From Ochromonas danica (taxonomy: Eukaryota > Sar > Chrysophyceae > Chromulinales > Chromulinaceae), in assembly GCA_015146655.1 (NCBI GenBank), contig VKHL01000177.1, positions 1 to 54,457 of the forward strand: a stretch of 54,457 bases of DNA, in the 5' to 3' direction. The translations under genes were made by a program, and so were the position numbers. Each line of letters opens with the position of its first letter. Position 1 is the stretch's first letter. Positions 41,681 to 52,214 of the stretch are shown here, piece after piece. The notes below the pieces were generated by a model that was not told where the DNA came from, made no database searches, and saw nothing but the letters and a program-made list of their open reading frames with translations.

Positions 41681-42554
41681 TTAATAGCGAGCGGTAGCGG
41701 CTCTCTTGGCGAGGAAGTCAGAGTACTCCTGCTGAGGGGTAGGAGTGAAGTGGGTTGGGGTCCAGAGGTCAGGGGTGAGGAAGGAGTAGGTCTTGGACAA
41801 GGCGTGGTAGACAGCCATGGCCAAGTTACCTCTGGTACGAGAGTGACCAGTGGTGGAGGAGTAGACGTCCTCAATACCAGCCATGTTCAACAACTTCTTG
41901 GGGATGAGAGAGGCCACAATGCCGGAACCACGAGGGGCAGGGATGAGGCGGGTGCGGACGGAACCGCACTTGCCAGAGACCTTGCAAGGCACGGTGTGGG
42001 GCTGGCCAGCGTTGAGACCCCAGTAACCTCTGCGGACAGGGATCAGGTTCATCTTGGCATTGATGATGCCACCGCGGATGGCAGTGGCGACTTCCTTGGC
42101 AGCCTTCACACCGAGACCGATGTGTCCGTTGCCATCACCCACAGCGACGTAGCACTTGAAGCGAGTGCGCTGACCAGCAGTGGTCTGCTTCTGCACAGGC
42201 ATGATCTTCATGACCTCGTCTCTCAAGGCAGGGCCGAGGAGGTGGTCAACGATCTGGTACTCCTTGATAGGGATGGAGAAGAGGAAGATCTCCTCCACAG
42301 AGCGGATCTTGCCCTCCTTCACGAGGCGGCCCAGCTTGGTCACAGGAACCCACTCCTCCTTCTCGCCCTTGTCACGGCGACCACCGCGGCCACCACGGCC
42401 ACCCTCACCGCGTCTAATAGACAGACACCACAGAGAGAAGACGATCAGAACATGTCGTGACAGGAATCAACGAAACTAGCGCTTTCTAAACTTACCCACG
42501 GCCGCGACCGCGTCCAAAACCACCTCTTCCTTCTCCTTCAGCACGTTCAGCCAT
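41681..42554 (-). CDS. RPS2: Cytosolic 40S ribosomal protein uS5 (RPS2)
   Basis: Exons 42554-42496 and 42413-41681, 792 bases, 263 residues, stop TAA. The intron splits a Gly codon inside an RG-rich N-terminal tail ([12 protein letters not shown] then [12 protein letters not shown]), a known arginine-methylation target in RPS2. The S5 domains follow: [72 protein letters not shown] and the C-terminal [11 protein letters not shown]. The protein sits at the mRNA entry side of the 40S subunit. Human RPS2 is about 30 residues longer, in the tail. Confidence 0.97.
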
Positions 42555-42881
42555 TGTTGATTGATGAGTAATTCACGTGGCAACAACAAATTGTGCTTCG
42601 AGCAGTCCAGCCCACCCCAGCCATCCCTTCAGAGGTTAAGTTCACATAGACTCCGAAAATACGAGAAAGCGAAAACATCCCCCAGCTCCAAAGCTGGAGC
42701 TCCAGATTTCCATTGTGCCAGATTTGGCACAATGGGGGTGTTACACAAGTTGAGCGATTACTGTAAATGTATCAATCACAGTCTACATCACACAATAGAT
42801 CAGTGGCAAGTAAGCATGCTGATATTTAGTCGAGGACAGCACAAGTAAAGGAAGTTAGTAAAACAGAGAAATGAGAAGTTA
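42555..42881. other. Intergenic region between USP 3' end and uS5 start, with paired hairpins
   Basis: 327 bases that include the uS5 promoter. The only clear structure is the pair of perfect inverted repeats at 42684-42735, described separately. No coding sequence was seen. Confidence 0.5.
42684..42735. repeat. Two adjacent perfect inverted repeats (hairpins)
   Basis: First: arms AGCTCCA (42684-42690) and TGGAGCT (42695-42701) around AAGC. Second: arms CCATTGTGCCA (42710-42720) and TGGCACAATGG (42725-42735) around GATT. They are eight bases apart. They could fold in DNA or RNA, at the uS5 5' side or the USP 3' side. Confidence 0.8.
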
Positions 42882-43988
42882 TCATATAACTCGGTCGTAT
42901 ATAACAATCATAGCTGAGCGGGGAGCATCCAGCGCATCGTCTGCCCCTAACCCCTCGCTATTGGAAGACGAGTAGGAGTCATCGTCATTATATGAGTCGT
43001 AATCACTGCCATCACCACTGTCGTAACTATTTACATGGTCGCTGCCAAAGGCTTCCTCAGCCAGCTGGTCGACATCGAAGCTTTGCTGGCAATCGTCATC
43101 GAAGACATGCCAGTGCTCTTCTTCCCTACTCTCTCCACTCTGTTGGCCATCTTGACTGCGATCGCGAATCAAGGCATAGTAGTGTCCACTGTGAGCAGTT
43201 CTTCCGCGGTGAATGGTCACACCTGACAGACGGTAGTGGTACTCTTCTGCGCCACTGCCACCTTCTCCTCCTCCTCCATCTTCTTCTTCCCTGCGTAGGA
43301 AGGGGGACATATCCAGTCTGTGGGGAAAGCTGAATCGGTTGTGAAGTTTGATTTTCCGGTGGTGTGCTCGGTCATAGCGGAAGCGATTGAAGAGGAAGAC
43401 GAGGTGTCGCGGCAGCTGCTTCAACACAATCTTCTTCTGAGTGGGCAGCAAAGCAGGAGGAGAGGGTGTGCTAGCAGCCTTCCCAGTGCGCCATCGAAAG
43501 TCCACAGTGTCTGTTTGCAAGAAGAGGCGCAGCGACTCGTCGAGAGAAGTCAGACCATCGACAGTCAAGGGCAGGAAATAGAAGCTTTCTTCGATATCCA
43601 TGCGCAGCTCTCCATCCTTGGCGCGGAGCTGATTCACCATGAGACCTCTTAGGAAGAGGTTGGCGAAATGTTGCTGTGGAGGGACTTCTCGCAGGGCGGA
43701 GAGCAGGTCTCCCAGGAACTCGCTGGCGTCCTTCTGCAGGGTGGCGTCCACAGCCTCGCCTATCGCATGTTGGATAGTGGCGTACAGGTCCAACACCACG
43801 TCTTCACCCACTGGTTTGCTAGAAACTTCTCCCATGGATAGGAAGACATCGCGTAGTTTCACCGCAGCTTTGCTGGACGAATCTGCTGTCCAGTGCTGCA
43901 CGCAGTCCTGTACGGCGGGCATGGCATAGAGCTGATAGAGAGTGGACAAGAGATAACAGAGAGATCCAGGATTCTCAAGAGTTCTCAT
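42882..43988 (-). CDS. Ubiquitin-specific protease (USP/UCH family C19), short form
   Basis: Single exon of 368 residues. The Cys box is at the very start: LENPGSLCYLLSTLYQLY, with catalytic C11. The middle has KDASEFLGDLLSAL, corresponding to the Q-x-D-A-x-E-F motif, and IEESFYFLPLTVDG plus LPRHLVFLFNRFRYD, as in USP9X/USP24/USP34-type enzymes. The His box is HRGRTAHSGHYYALIRD and the third residue lies in HWHVFDDDCQQSFD. An acidic Asp/Ser-rich stretch precedes the end (MIVIYDRVI). The usual zinc-ribbon Cys pairs are absent, as in USP34-like enzymes. It removes ubiquitin from substrates. The start may be incomplete if an unseen upstream exon exists, but the space to the divergent gene at 44155 is only 166 bases. 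Confidence 0.88.
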   Translation of the reverse strand: MRTLENPGSLCYLLSTLYQLYAMPAVQDCVQHWTADSSSKAAVKLRDVFLSMGEVSSKPVGEDVVLDLYATIQHAIGEAVDATLQKDASEFLGDLLSALREVPPQQHFANLFLRGLMVNQLRAKDGELRMDIEESFYFLPLTVDGLTSLDESLRLFLQTDTVDFRWRTGKAASTPSPPALLPTQKKIVLKQLPRHLVFLFNRFRYDRAHHRKIKLHNRFSFPHRLDMSPFLRREEEDGGGGEGGSGAEEYHYRLSGVTIHRGRTAHSGHYYALIRDRSQDGQQSGESREEEHWHVFDDDCQQSFDVDQLAEEAFGSDHVNSYDSGDGSDYDSYNDDDSYSSSNSEGLGADDALDAPRSAMIVIYDRVI

Positions 43989-44154
43989 CTTCTTCCTATC
44001 CTGGTCGTCAGTTGTTAGCAGTTAGTTGTTAGTTATTGTTGTGTTGCGGTGGATCTGATACAGTTTAGCCAAACAATCCATTCCAGAGAGATTCCAGAGA
44101 GTGAAATTTTGATTCTAACGTTAGAACAACTTCTTCTTGTATTTGGGCGGTGTC

Positions 44155-45852
44155 ATGGTTTCATTGCAAGCTCTGGTTTCTTCCTTTGTTATATTTGTCT
44201 TTCTTGGATGGCTCTGGCTGGCTCTGAGGTCCACCACTTCCAACTCCTCGGACAGCTGCGAGGACCCTCTTTGGTGTGATATCGACATGCCCTCACAGAG
44301 CGCCTTTGGATTCTCCGCGCCGAGCGACAAAGTGTTGTGGAGAAAGGCTCAACGCTATGCTGCTGAGGGTGTGCCAGTCCTTCTCGAGCACATCATGAAG
44401 GTGGCGAGGCACGAGGCGAACTTCGTGGACGGCAGTTTGTTCTTCCGAGACTATCACACCATCTCTGACTACTTCCTCGATGACCGTCGAGATTGGAGGG
44501 GTCTGTCGAAGACTGACAAGCACCTCAACTCTCTTCGAAGAGATGTGAATGCTCCGAGGAATCAATACCCCTGGAGGGCCAAGGTGAACAACTCCGTGCT
44601 GCCTCCACTCTACGAACTGAGGAATATCCTACGACGACCTATCGTGAAGATCGGCTACGCTGCCTTCGCGAAGGAAGGACTGCCTACGATCTCCAGCCCA
44701 TTCTTCATGGGAGACTTCGTGGGAGAGGTTGTGGTCAGCTTGCAGAAGTTCTTGACCGTGTGGACCGCACAGAAAGACCTCATCGACCTGCCCTTCATCG
44801 CAATGCATATAGCTCATGAGCATTGGGGCCTTCTTTCTACCTCCTTTGCCAATCGCACGATTGATTGGGGTGTTTGCTGTGAAGGAAGAGTGAAGGCCAT
44901 GCTGGACGACTTCCTCAACCACAACAAGACTGTGATGCTCCTCGTCAACCAGCACAGCAATATCAGCCACCCGAAGATTGTCCATCTTCCCTCAGGACTA
45001 CCTTTGCACTACACTAACTACAGGAAGATTCTGTGGGATAGCATGCTCACTCGAAACAAGAATCATATTCCACACGATAAATTCATGTTGACCTCCGTCC
45101 CTCGAAACTATCAGAAAACACACATGGGCTTGATGAGCTGTCTCGAGAGGCAGTTTTCTCCTGGACCCTTTTATGTCCTAGCTGACCCCAAAGTCAAGTT
45201 CCGCGATAGTTTCCATATGTTTAACTATTTCAATCGACTAGGAGGAGCGAGAATTAGTATCGTTCTGCCTGGCCCGTCTTATGACAGTCACAGGTAAAGA
45301 TACCTCCGATTATTGTCATTGTAACTCCATGTCTAAACTCTCTTATATAAATGGTTGATCTAGAATATGGGAATCCTTGACAATTGGTTGTATGATTGTG
45401 ATGGAGAAAGGCGTTGGACTTGATAAGCTGGTAAGTACTAGCACAGAGACTAAACTAGGTTTTGTTAATATTAGTCAACTAATACCAATGATGCCATGTC
45501 TTCACAGCTGTGGAAGCTGCCTGCCTTGCTGGTAGAAGACTTCTCGATGCTCACTCCCCAGCTCTTGCGCACTGCTTATATTGAAGCAATCTATCGAGTG
45601 TTGCGAGGCGATTTCGAACTGCAACGATTGACTCAATCCTTCTGGTGGTCATTCATCTTCAACGTGTCATCAGCCAGCAATCCATCTGCAGTGATCGAGG
45701 ATCATTTTCCATCAAAAGCAGAAGATGCAGGTTTCACTCGTCCTGCTCAGCCCTTCAACTGTGAAGTGGAGGTGGATGCAGGAGGAGGAAGGAAGAAGAA
45801 GCAATGGGCATGTGGTCGAGGCACGAAGCGCACTCCCAGAAGCTCTTGTTAG
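44155..45852 (+). CDS. Exostosin-like glycosyltransferase, copy A (type II membrane protein)
   Basis: Exons 44155-45293, 45364-45430 and 45508-45852 (1551 bases, 516 residues). A short cytoplasmic end and one transmembrane helix (FVIFVFLGWLWLAL) are followed by a luminal domain. Shared with copy B: WC-x-IDMP, LWR-x-AQ, a YF-[LM]-DDR block, HWGLLSTSFANRT or its equivalent, WG-x-CC and HPKIVHLPSGLPL. Exon 2 gives RIWESLTIGCMIVMEKGVGLDKL, and exon 3 LWKLPALLVEDFSMLTPQLL. This order (R-x-W-E, then G, then a hydrophobic strand, then L-P-x-L-x-V-x-D) is that of the C-terminal lobe of exostosin-like GT47-type enzymes. Sugar and acceptor are unknown. Golgi location is inferred. The protein ends in a basic tail with KKKQW and TKRTPRSSC. 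Exon 3 is identical to that of copy B. Confidence 0.82.
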
Positions 45853-46109
45853 GTTAGATGGAAAGGTCTATGGACAGATATGATAGTATGTGAGAAGATG
45901 GTGGATGGGAGGATCTGAGGCGAGGTAAGGTTGGTGTACATAGTGAAGTGGAGGTAGTGTTCCTATCTTTGCTTGATTTGATTTGAACGTAAGTTATTAT
46001 TATCCGAGGAGGTCTCTGATGTGGAAAAGCTAAGGGAGGAGTGCTTGAGGTGGAAGCTGTTATTGTGCCAAGGTTTGTATTTCTCAATGAGATATGGTAC
46101 TTTTACATC
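45480..46109 (+). repeat. 630-bp repeat, left copy (last exon and 3' flank of glycosyltransferase A)
   Basis: The 630 bases from 45480 to 46109 match 47776-48405 base for base as far as I can read. The block covers the last 28 bases of intron 2, all of exon 3 and 257 bases after the stop. Sequence outside it is unrelated or strongly diverged. Confidence 0.93.
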
Positions 46110-46499
46110 TTGCGCAGTAATATTAGTTTTTGATGTTATTAATATTTAATTATGTTACATGGGGAGAGATAACCGTTATTTATTAGTATGGTGTGTGAGA
46201 GAAAGATGTAGAAACACTGTTGCTGTTTTATCTTTAGCCCTACTAATGCGGGAAGTTACATAGTCCCTCTTTTCAAGGTATCTTTCGCTTTTATGGAGTT
46301 GGAGATAGACGAAACCCCGAAAGCTCTAAACTCCGAAAATGCTTACTCACGCCCGTAATCAAATCAGACACCCTCCAAAGATGACTTATAACTAACAATG
46401 TTTGAGATTGGCGGTGGGGAGGAGAGACTGTTATGAATTGAATTCCTGGATATCAAAACATTTGAAGGCGTTGAAGAATTGATAAAGTCAGTTCATGCC
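46110..46499. other. Spacer between the two glycosyltransferase genes
   Basis: 390 AT-rich bases after the left repeat copy and before the start codon of copy B. It must hold the promoter of copy B. No counterpart of this spacer occurs after the right repeat copy. Confidence 0.45.
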
Positions 46500-48148
46500 A
46501 TGAAAGCCTCAAAGATCGAGAGACTTCTGTATGCCTTGGCTTTGCTACTGTTTTGTGGCGCTCTTCTGATGATCTTTCATGTCGAGGATAAGCCCACTCT
46601 CCCTCCTGCAGAACTGCCACCTTGTGATGATGACAAATGGTGTTCGATTGATATGCCCACCGAGAGCCTTTTTCGATTCGATCCTCCTAACAATGCTACC
46701 CTTTGGCGCGTGGCTCAATTGAAGGCCCTTACTGGAGAGCCAATCCTGCTGGAGAAAGTGCTTGAGGTGTTGACCCATCCCATGGACTTCCTGGTCGGAG
46801 ACATTAACTTCAGGGAATATTTTGGCAAGGCAGACTATTTCATGGATGATCGACACGACTTCTCGTTCGTATTTTCAAACAATTCTAGAGTATTGGCAGT
46901 GCCTCACAAGGCTGACTTGCCGCCTTTCTTCTCTCCTCAAGGAAGAACACCCATCATCAGCACAGACTACCCACTCATCGAAAAGAGAAGCGGTCTAGGT
47001 AGTAGTCCGTACTTCAACGGGAAGATCAATCAGTTGGTGATGAACCATATGTTCAAGTTGCTCCCTCAATGGCAACAACAGCACAAGCAGATTGTCAAGC
47101 CATTCATCCTACTCTCTTCCTCCAACGAGAACTGGGGTATTCTCTCCACTTACTTCCCTAATCGAACGGCCAATTGGGGGCTTTGCTGCTCTGAAAACAT
47201 TCGACAGACGCTTATGCAAATGCTGGACCATGAAAAGACAGTCCTCTTCCTGACTAACCAGCACCACAACTTCACTCACCCTAAGCTCCTCTCCCTCCCT
47301 CGAGGACTCAATGTGCACAGAGAAAACCAAAGGAAATTCTTCTGGGATACTATGCTTCGTGGGAGAAATGCGAGAAAAGACCTGATGATATTCACTGCTT
47401 CTTCTTCTTGGGGTCCTCGTCCTCTTCTGCGAAAATGTATTTTGGAGAGAATAGCTTCACCTGATGTCCTTATGGAGCAGTATGGAGGGCAGACAAAACG
47501 AGTAGGAGAATTGGAGTATTTCATCAAGATGCTTCGAACACGAATGTCCATAGCATTGCCGGGACTTGGATATGACACATTCAGGTAGGCTGATTCCCTC
47601 ATTGAACATGATCTGCTGAAACTGACTCAAATTACTTGCAAATTTCTTTGCACTCCCTGCTAGACTTTGGGAGTCGATGACTTTAGGTGTTGTACCTGTG
47701 TTAGAGAAAGGAGTGGGCTTTGACAAACCCGTAAGTTCCCCCAGCTCTCTGATAGTCTCCGTGTTTTAACACAATTAATACCAATGATGCCATGTCTTCA
47801 CAGCTGTGGAAGCTGCCTGCCTTGCTGGTAGAAGACTTCTCGATGCTCACTCCCCAGCTCTTGCGCACTGCTTATATTGAAGCAATCTATCGAGTGTTGC
47901 GAGGCGATTTCGAACTGCAACGATTGACTCAATCCTTCTGGTGGTCATTCATCTTCAACGTGTCATCAGCCAGCAATCCATCTGCAGTGATCGAGGATCA
48001 TTTTCCATCAAAAGCAGAAGATGCAGGTTTCACTCGTCCTGCTCAGCCCTTCAACTGTGAAGTGGAGGTGGATGCAGGAGGAGGAAGGAAGAAGAAGCAA
48101 TGGGCATGTGGTCGAGGCACGAAGCGCACTCCCAGAAGCTCTTGTTAG
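46500..48148 (+). CDS. Exostosin-like glycosyltransferase, copy B (type II membrane protein)
   Basis: Exons 46500-47584, 47664-47730 and 47804-48148 (1497 bases, 498 residues), with the same intron phases (2, then 0) as copy A. Residues about 10-27 (LYALALLLFCGALLMIF) are the membrane anchor. The luminal part aligns with copy A at perhaps 40 percent identity: WCSIDMPTESLFRF, YFMDDRHDF, NWGILSTYFPNRTANWGLCC and HPKLLSLPRGL. Exon 2 (LWESMTLGVVPVLEKGVGFDKP) is closer to the exostosin consensus than copy A's because it keeps the hydrophobic PV strand after Gly. Exon 3 is identical to copy A's. Together they look like an old tandem duplication with a very recent homogenisation of the 3' end. Function beyond glycosyl transfer is unknown. 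Confidence 0.82.
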
Positions 48149-48405
48149 GTTAGATGGAAAGGTCTATGGACAGATATGATAGTATGTGAGAAGATGGTGG
48201 ATGGGAGGATCTGAGGCGAGGTAAGGTTGGTGTACATAGTGAAGTGGAGGTAGTGTTCCTATCTTTGCTTGATTTGATTTGAACGTAAGTTATTATTATC
48301 CGAGGAGGTCTCTGATGTGGAAAAGCTAAGGGAGGAGTGCTTGAGGTGGAAGCTGTTATTGTGCCAAGGTTTGTATTTCTCAATGAGATATGGTACTTTT
48401 ACATC
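47776..48405 (+). repeat. 630-bp repeat, right copy (last exon and 3' flank of glycosyltransferase B)
   Basis: Matches 45480-46109 exactly at an offset of 2296 bases. At its right end the flanks part at once: copy A continues TTGCGCAG, copy B ATTATGTA. At its left end there is one mismatch next to the boundary, then no similarity. Confidence 0.93.
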
Positions 48406-48614
48406 ATTATGTAGTGGGAGAATGGTGATGTACTGGGATGATGTCCATCCCGTGGATCATGAATTTCTGCTTGTTCCTAGCTAGTATATTATGTTTGCTT
48501 TCATGTAATAGTAGTAGGTGGAGGTTTTGCACCTCTTGAGCTGCTGAATAAGTTTGATTTGTTCGACGATGTCATTCAGATGGAAATGCTGAAAATGACT
48601 TATCTGATCAGTCT

Positions 48615-49372
48615 TTATATGATAGCATAGTTGGTGCTTTGCAAGGGCATGATGGAGGCTTCGTCGATATAGACAGTGTAGTCCTTGATGGTCTCAGTTC
48701 GACGACTCTTTATCCAGCAAGTCCATCCCAGAGCAGTCACCAGAACTGAGAAAAGTAGCAGTGCAGAGAGAAAGCACATGACGCTTAGAACAGCATTGAT
48801 AATTAGCAGCTGGGGGTTTCGAGAAAATACGTTGTTGCAATCGGCATTGATGCCTAAATAGAAAACCAGGTTGTCATATTCTTCTTTGGTTGCCGCACAT
48901 TTGCAGCCTATGTTATTGGCTGTTATTTTAAGGTTGGTTATCAACTTTTTTATGCATAAAGGCTAGCTGGAGAGGCTAACCTGGGAAGTTGCATTTATGA
49001 ATCACAGTATTAAAGTATCGAGCCAGCATGCTGTCCACTATCGAGGCATAAGCTGTAGCAAGGAGGGCTACAAATCCAAACAAGACATTCATGGATAACA
49101 AGAACCTTCACCACTAACAGTTAATTGTAGTCAATGAACGCTGTTGTCTGTCGACTTACCCAGTGAAGGAACAAATGCCAGTGACGGATGCGATCAGGAG
49201 AATGACTCCAGCCCACCACCCTCCAGCTAGAGCATTGATAAAGTAATCTGCCACTAAGCTGCCCAACACAATCTAACAAACGAATGGCCAGTAAGCAATG
49301 TAGGTCAGACACCCTATTACCAGGAGCATGAAAGGTTCTGACCTTGAGACACGATGCCAAGAAAGAGATCAT
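48615..49372 (-). CDS. Small multi-pass membrane protein (four exons)
   Basis: Exons 49372-49343, 49272-49160, 49105-48981 and 48919-48615 (573 bases, 190 residues); introns of 54-70 bases, all GT-AG, and every join keeps frame while the unspliced frames stop. Four hydrophobic segments can be seen: MISFLASCLKIVLGSLVADYF, GGWWAGVILLIASVTGICSF, LLSMNVLFGFVALLATAY and LLIINAVLSVMCFLSALLLF. Between segments 3 and 4 is a Cys-rich loop (KCNFPANNIGCKCAATKEEY, then DCNNVF). The tail ends TNYAII. The topology recalls MARVEL, MS4A or tetraspanin-like proteins; the loop lacks a CCG motif, so it is not a classical tetraspanin. Function is unknown. Confidence 0.65.
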
Positions 49373-49589
49373 TGATTTTCCTAAGACATATGACGCTTGG
49401 ATACTATTTCATTTCACACCGAATGAAACATCGTTGGCCAAGGGATCGACAAAGATGTGTCCTGTAAAAACTCTTGTGGACCAGAACAAACGCGTTTCTC
49501 TTTTAACTGGCGGGAATGAGAAGAATCGGTGGAGACAAGGACATACCGTCCTCGCAGTATCAAGATAGTCGTAGTAGTTGCACAAAGGG

Positions 49590-50793
49590 ATGGATTTTGT
49601 GAAAGAAGTTCAACGACGACCACGGGTGATGAAGGCAGGAGATCTGGTGGTGATTTATGAGCGCCACGATTCTCTGGATCACCTCTACCTCAAGCACGGC
49701 ATGATCTTCCAGAATAAATTTGGTGCCTTCCACCACAATGACATGATTGGCAAGCCATTTGGGAGTAAGATAGCAAGTCGGAGCTCTCCTGGCTGGATCT
49801 ATGTGCTTACCCCCACCCCAGAGCTGTGGAGCATTGCTGTGCATGTGAGCAGAGTTGACTGACCCCACTCCAACCTCCTGCCCCATCCCGCCCTCTCTTA
49901 CCCTCCTGCATGACTTACTATAGACACGCACTCAGATCGTTAATGAGCTGGACTCCAGTGTCGTCACTCTGCTGCTAGACATTCACCCAGGCTGCAAGGT
50001 GGTCGAGAGTGGCACGGTAAGCGCCACCCCTTGAGCATTCTGTCTCTGTCTCTGGAGTAATCTTTGTTATGCCTTGTAGGGTTCAGGGTGTATGACTCTC
50101 TCTTTAGCTCGTGCGGTAGCTCCGAATGGCCATGTCTACACATTCGAGTACAATGCAGTACGTGCCGCCAAAGCTGTGGACGAGTTTCGTCGTCTCCAGG
50201 TGAACCATCTCGTTACCGTTCAAAGGCGTGATGTCTGCGGCAAGGTTGACACTGAAGATGGTGGCTTCGGCAATCTGGTTGGGGAAGGAGAGGCTGACGC
50301 GATCTTCTTGGACCTGCCCGAGCCTTGGCTTGCTTTGGACGAGGCCAAGCGTCTACTCAAGCCTGGCCGAAGTATCTGCTGCTACTCGCCATGTATTGAC
50401 CAGGTAACCAAGGGATGTGACAAGCTCCGAGCATTGGGATTTCACTCTATTCGCATGCTGGAGGTGCGGCAACGCCCCTATGACGGCCGAGTGATTGAGA
50501 TGGAGACCTTGGGCATGGGATTGAGCGAAGAAGAAGAACGCCGCGCAGCCACTAGTCAAGGTGATCCGGATTGTATTAACCAAAAGTGGGAGGTAGAGGA
50601 TCCCCAGGCTAAGCGCGCTCGTGTCTCTGAGGAGGTTCTCACAAAGCGCGAGCGCAATCGCCCCAAGTCATCAGTCTGCGGGTCGTATACCTCTTGTATG
50701 GCTAGGCCCATCTTCACTATGAAGGGACACACAGCTTTTCTAACATTTGCTGTGCGCCCTTACGACCCTGCCCCTGCTCCTGCTTCTTTGTAA
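49590..50793 (+). CDS. TRM61: tRNA (adenine-58-N1) methyltransferase catalytic subunit TRM61
   Basis: Exons 49590-49844, 49924-50016 and 50080-50793 (1062 bases, 353 residues). The N-terminal beta domain has KAGDLVVIYERHD and HHNDMIGKPFGSKI; then GWIYVLTPTPELWSIAVHTRTQIVNELD matches the TRM61 P-T-P-E-L-W and H-R-T-Q-I motifs. The SAM-binding motif I VVESGTGSGCMTLSLARAV is split by intron 2. DAIFLDLPEPW is motif IV (D-L-P-x-P-W), and the end holds MKGHTAFLTFA. With TRM6 it makes m1A58 in initiator and other tRNAs, in the nucleus. The stop codon overlaps an AATAAA at 50793-50798. Start chosen as the ATG at 49590. Confidence 0.94.
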
Positions 50794-50837
50794 ATAAACA
50801 TCGCTTCTATTACCAAAGATTAAGTTACAAGAACTTA

Positions 50838-51928
50838 TTAGAGGTTGGGCTTGACGGCTTTGTCGCCCTCCCAGATATAGAAGCCCTTGCCAGTCTTTCT
50901 GCCAAGCTCGCCCTTAGCGACTTTCTCCTTGAGGCATTCAGGGACGATGAAGGAGGGCTCGTTGGGGAAGTTTGTCTTCCAACCAGACAGGATGTTGAGG
51001 GAAGTGTCCAGACCAACATAGTCAGCCAAGGTCAAGGGGCCCATGGGGTGACCAGCACCGAGCTGCATGGACACATCGATATCAGGGATAGTAGCATCCT
51101 GTCTGTCTACCATGGCCATGCCTTGGGCGAGGTAAGGCACCAACAGGCGGTTCACGATGAAGCCTGGAGTGTCCTTGCACTTGACAGGAGTCTTGCCGAA
51201 CTCCTTGCCGAGCTCTAGCATGCGCTCGAACACCTTAGGATCAGTATGTTCAGTACGAATCACCTCCACCAGCTTCATGATCTGGACAGGGTTGAAGAAA
51301 TGCAAGCCCACGAACTGGTTGGCGCGGCCAGAAGCCAAGGCCATGTTAGTGATGGGCAGCGAGGAAGTGTTGGAAGCGAAGATAGTGTCCTTCTTGGCAA
51401 GAGGAGCTAAGGTCTTGTAGAAGTCGATCTTCACCTGCTCGATCTCGACGATCGCTTCAATGATGACGTCGCAATCGCCCGCATCGGCCAGCTTGATGGT
51501 AGGGTGGATGCGAGAGATGACCTCATTGAACTTCTTCTTTCCTTCCTCTTCAGAAGCGATCTTGCCGTTCTTCACATCCTTGGCAATCACTTTGCTCAAA
51601 GAGTTGTGGATTCTGTTCCGATGGTATGGGGAGGTTGAAGAAGGAGAAGAAGTGGGACTGAAAAGATACCAGCTCACCTCTTAATGCCAGTGTCCAGAGC
51701 TTCTTGCTTGGACTCCACGGCAACGACTTGGAAGCCAGCTTGGGCAGCGACCTGGGCCACACCGTGACCCATCAGACCCTACAAGACAAGGTACATTCAT
51801 GAGGCACGGCGATCACCTTGTCAGCGACTGCTTACCAAACCAACTACACCAACTTTAGTGAAGCCTGAGGCAGCACGAGTAAGGCGCAAAGGGGCCAAGG
51901 AGGCCTTTCTAGAGAACGAGTGGAACAT
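50838..51928 (-). CDS. Mitochondrial short-chain 3-hydroxyacyl-CoA dehydrogenase
   Basis: Exons 51928-51836, 51778-51678 and 51612-50838 (969 bases, 322 residues). The N-terminus MFHSFSRKASLAPLRLTRAAS is rich in Arg and Ser, without acid residues: a mitochondrial presequence. The NAD-binding fold starts KVGVVGLGLMGHGVAQVAAQAGF, with intron 1 inside the Gly-rich loop. Catalytic signatures follow: ASNTSSLPITNMA, GLHFFNPVQIMKLVEVI (catalytic His) and KDTPGFIVNRLLVPYLA; the C-terminal domain has GAGHPMGPLTLADYVGLD and RKTGKGFYIW. It oxidises 3-hydroxyacyl-CoA in beta-oxidation, or works as 3-hydroxybutyryl-CoA dehydrogenase. The 3' end lies within about 45 bases of the TRM61 stop (convergent). 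Confidence 0.93.
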
Positions 51929-52214
51929 CGTTGAGGTGGAATTGATTGAAATGTGACACGAGTTCCAAGTTGTTGTTCTGTTGCTGCGCTGCAGTGGTGG
52001 GGCACCGCCGCTGTGGGATCCCAGCAGGCCTTGGGAGCGGAAGGGGTGTGGCGCGTTCAAAGCAGAAAAACGCGTTGGACCAGAGTAGTGCGTCGACCAA
52101 GAGGTGAGTGTTGAGGAATTACACTAACACTGGGAGGATTTTCATACTCGACCCTCCGGCTGAGAGGTGAGCAGTAGTAAGTGAGATAGTGTTACTCAGA
52201 TAATTATTCATCTT

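Noticed and set aside
30100-50793. ELP1, EFL1 and TRM61 as a tRNA/translation gene cluster
   Set aside because: They are separated by many unrelated genes and ordinary gene density explains their proximity.
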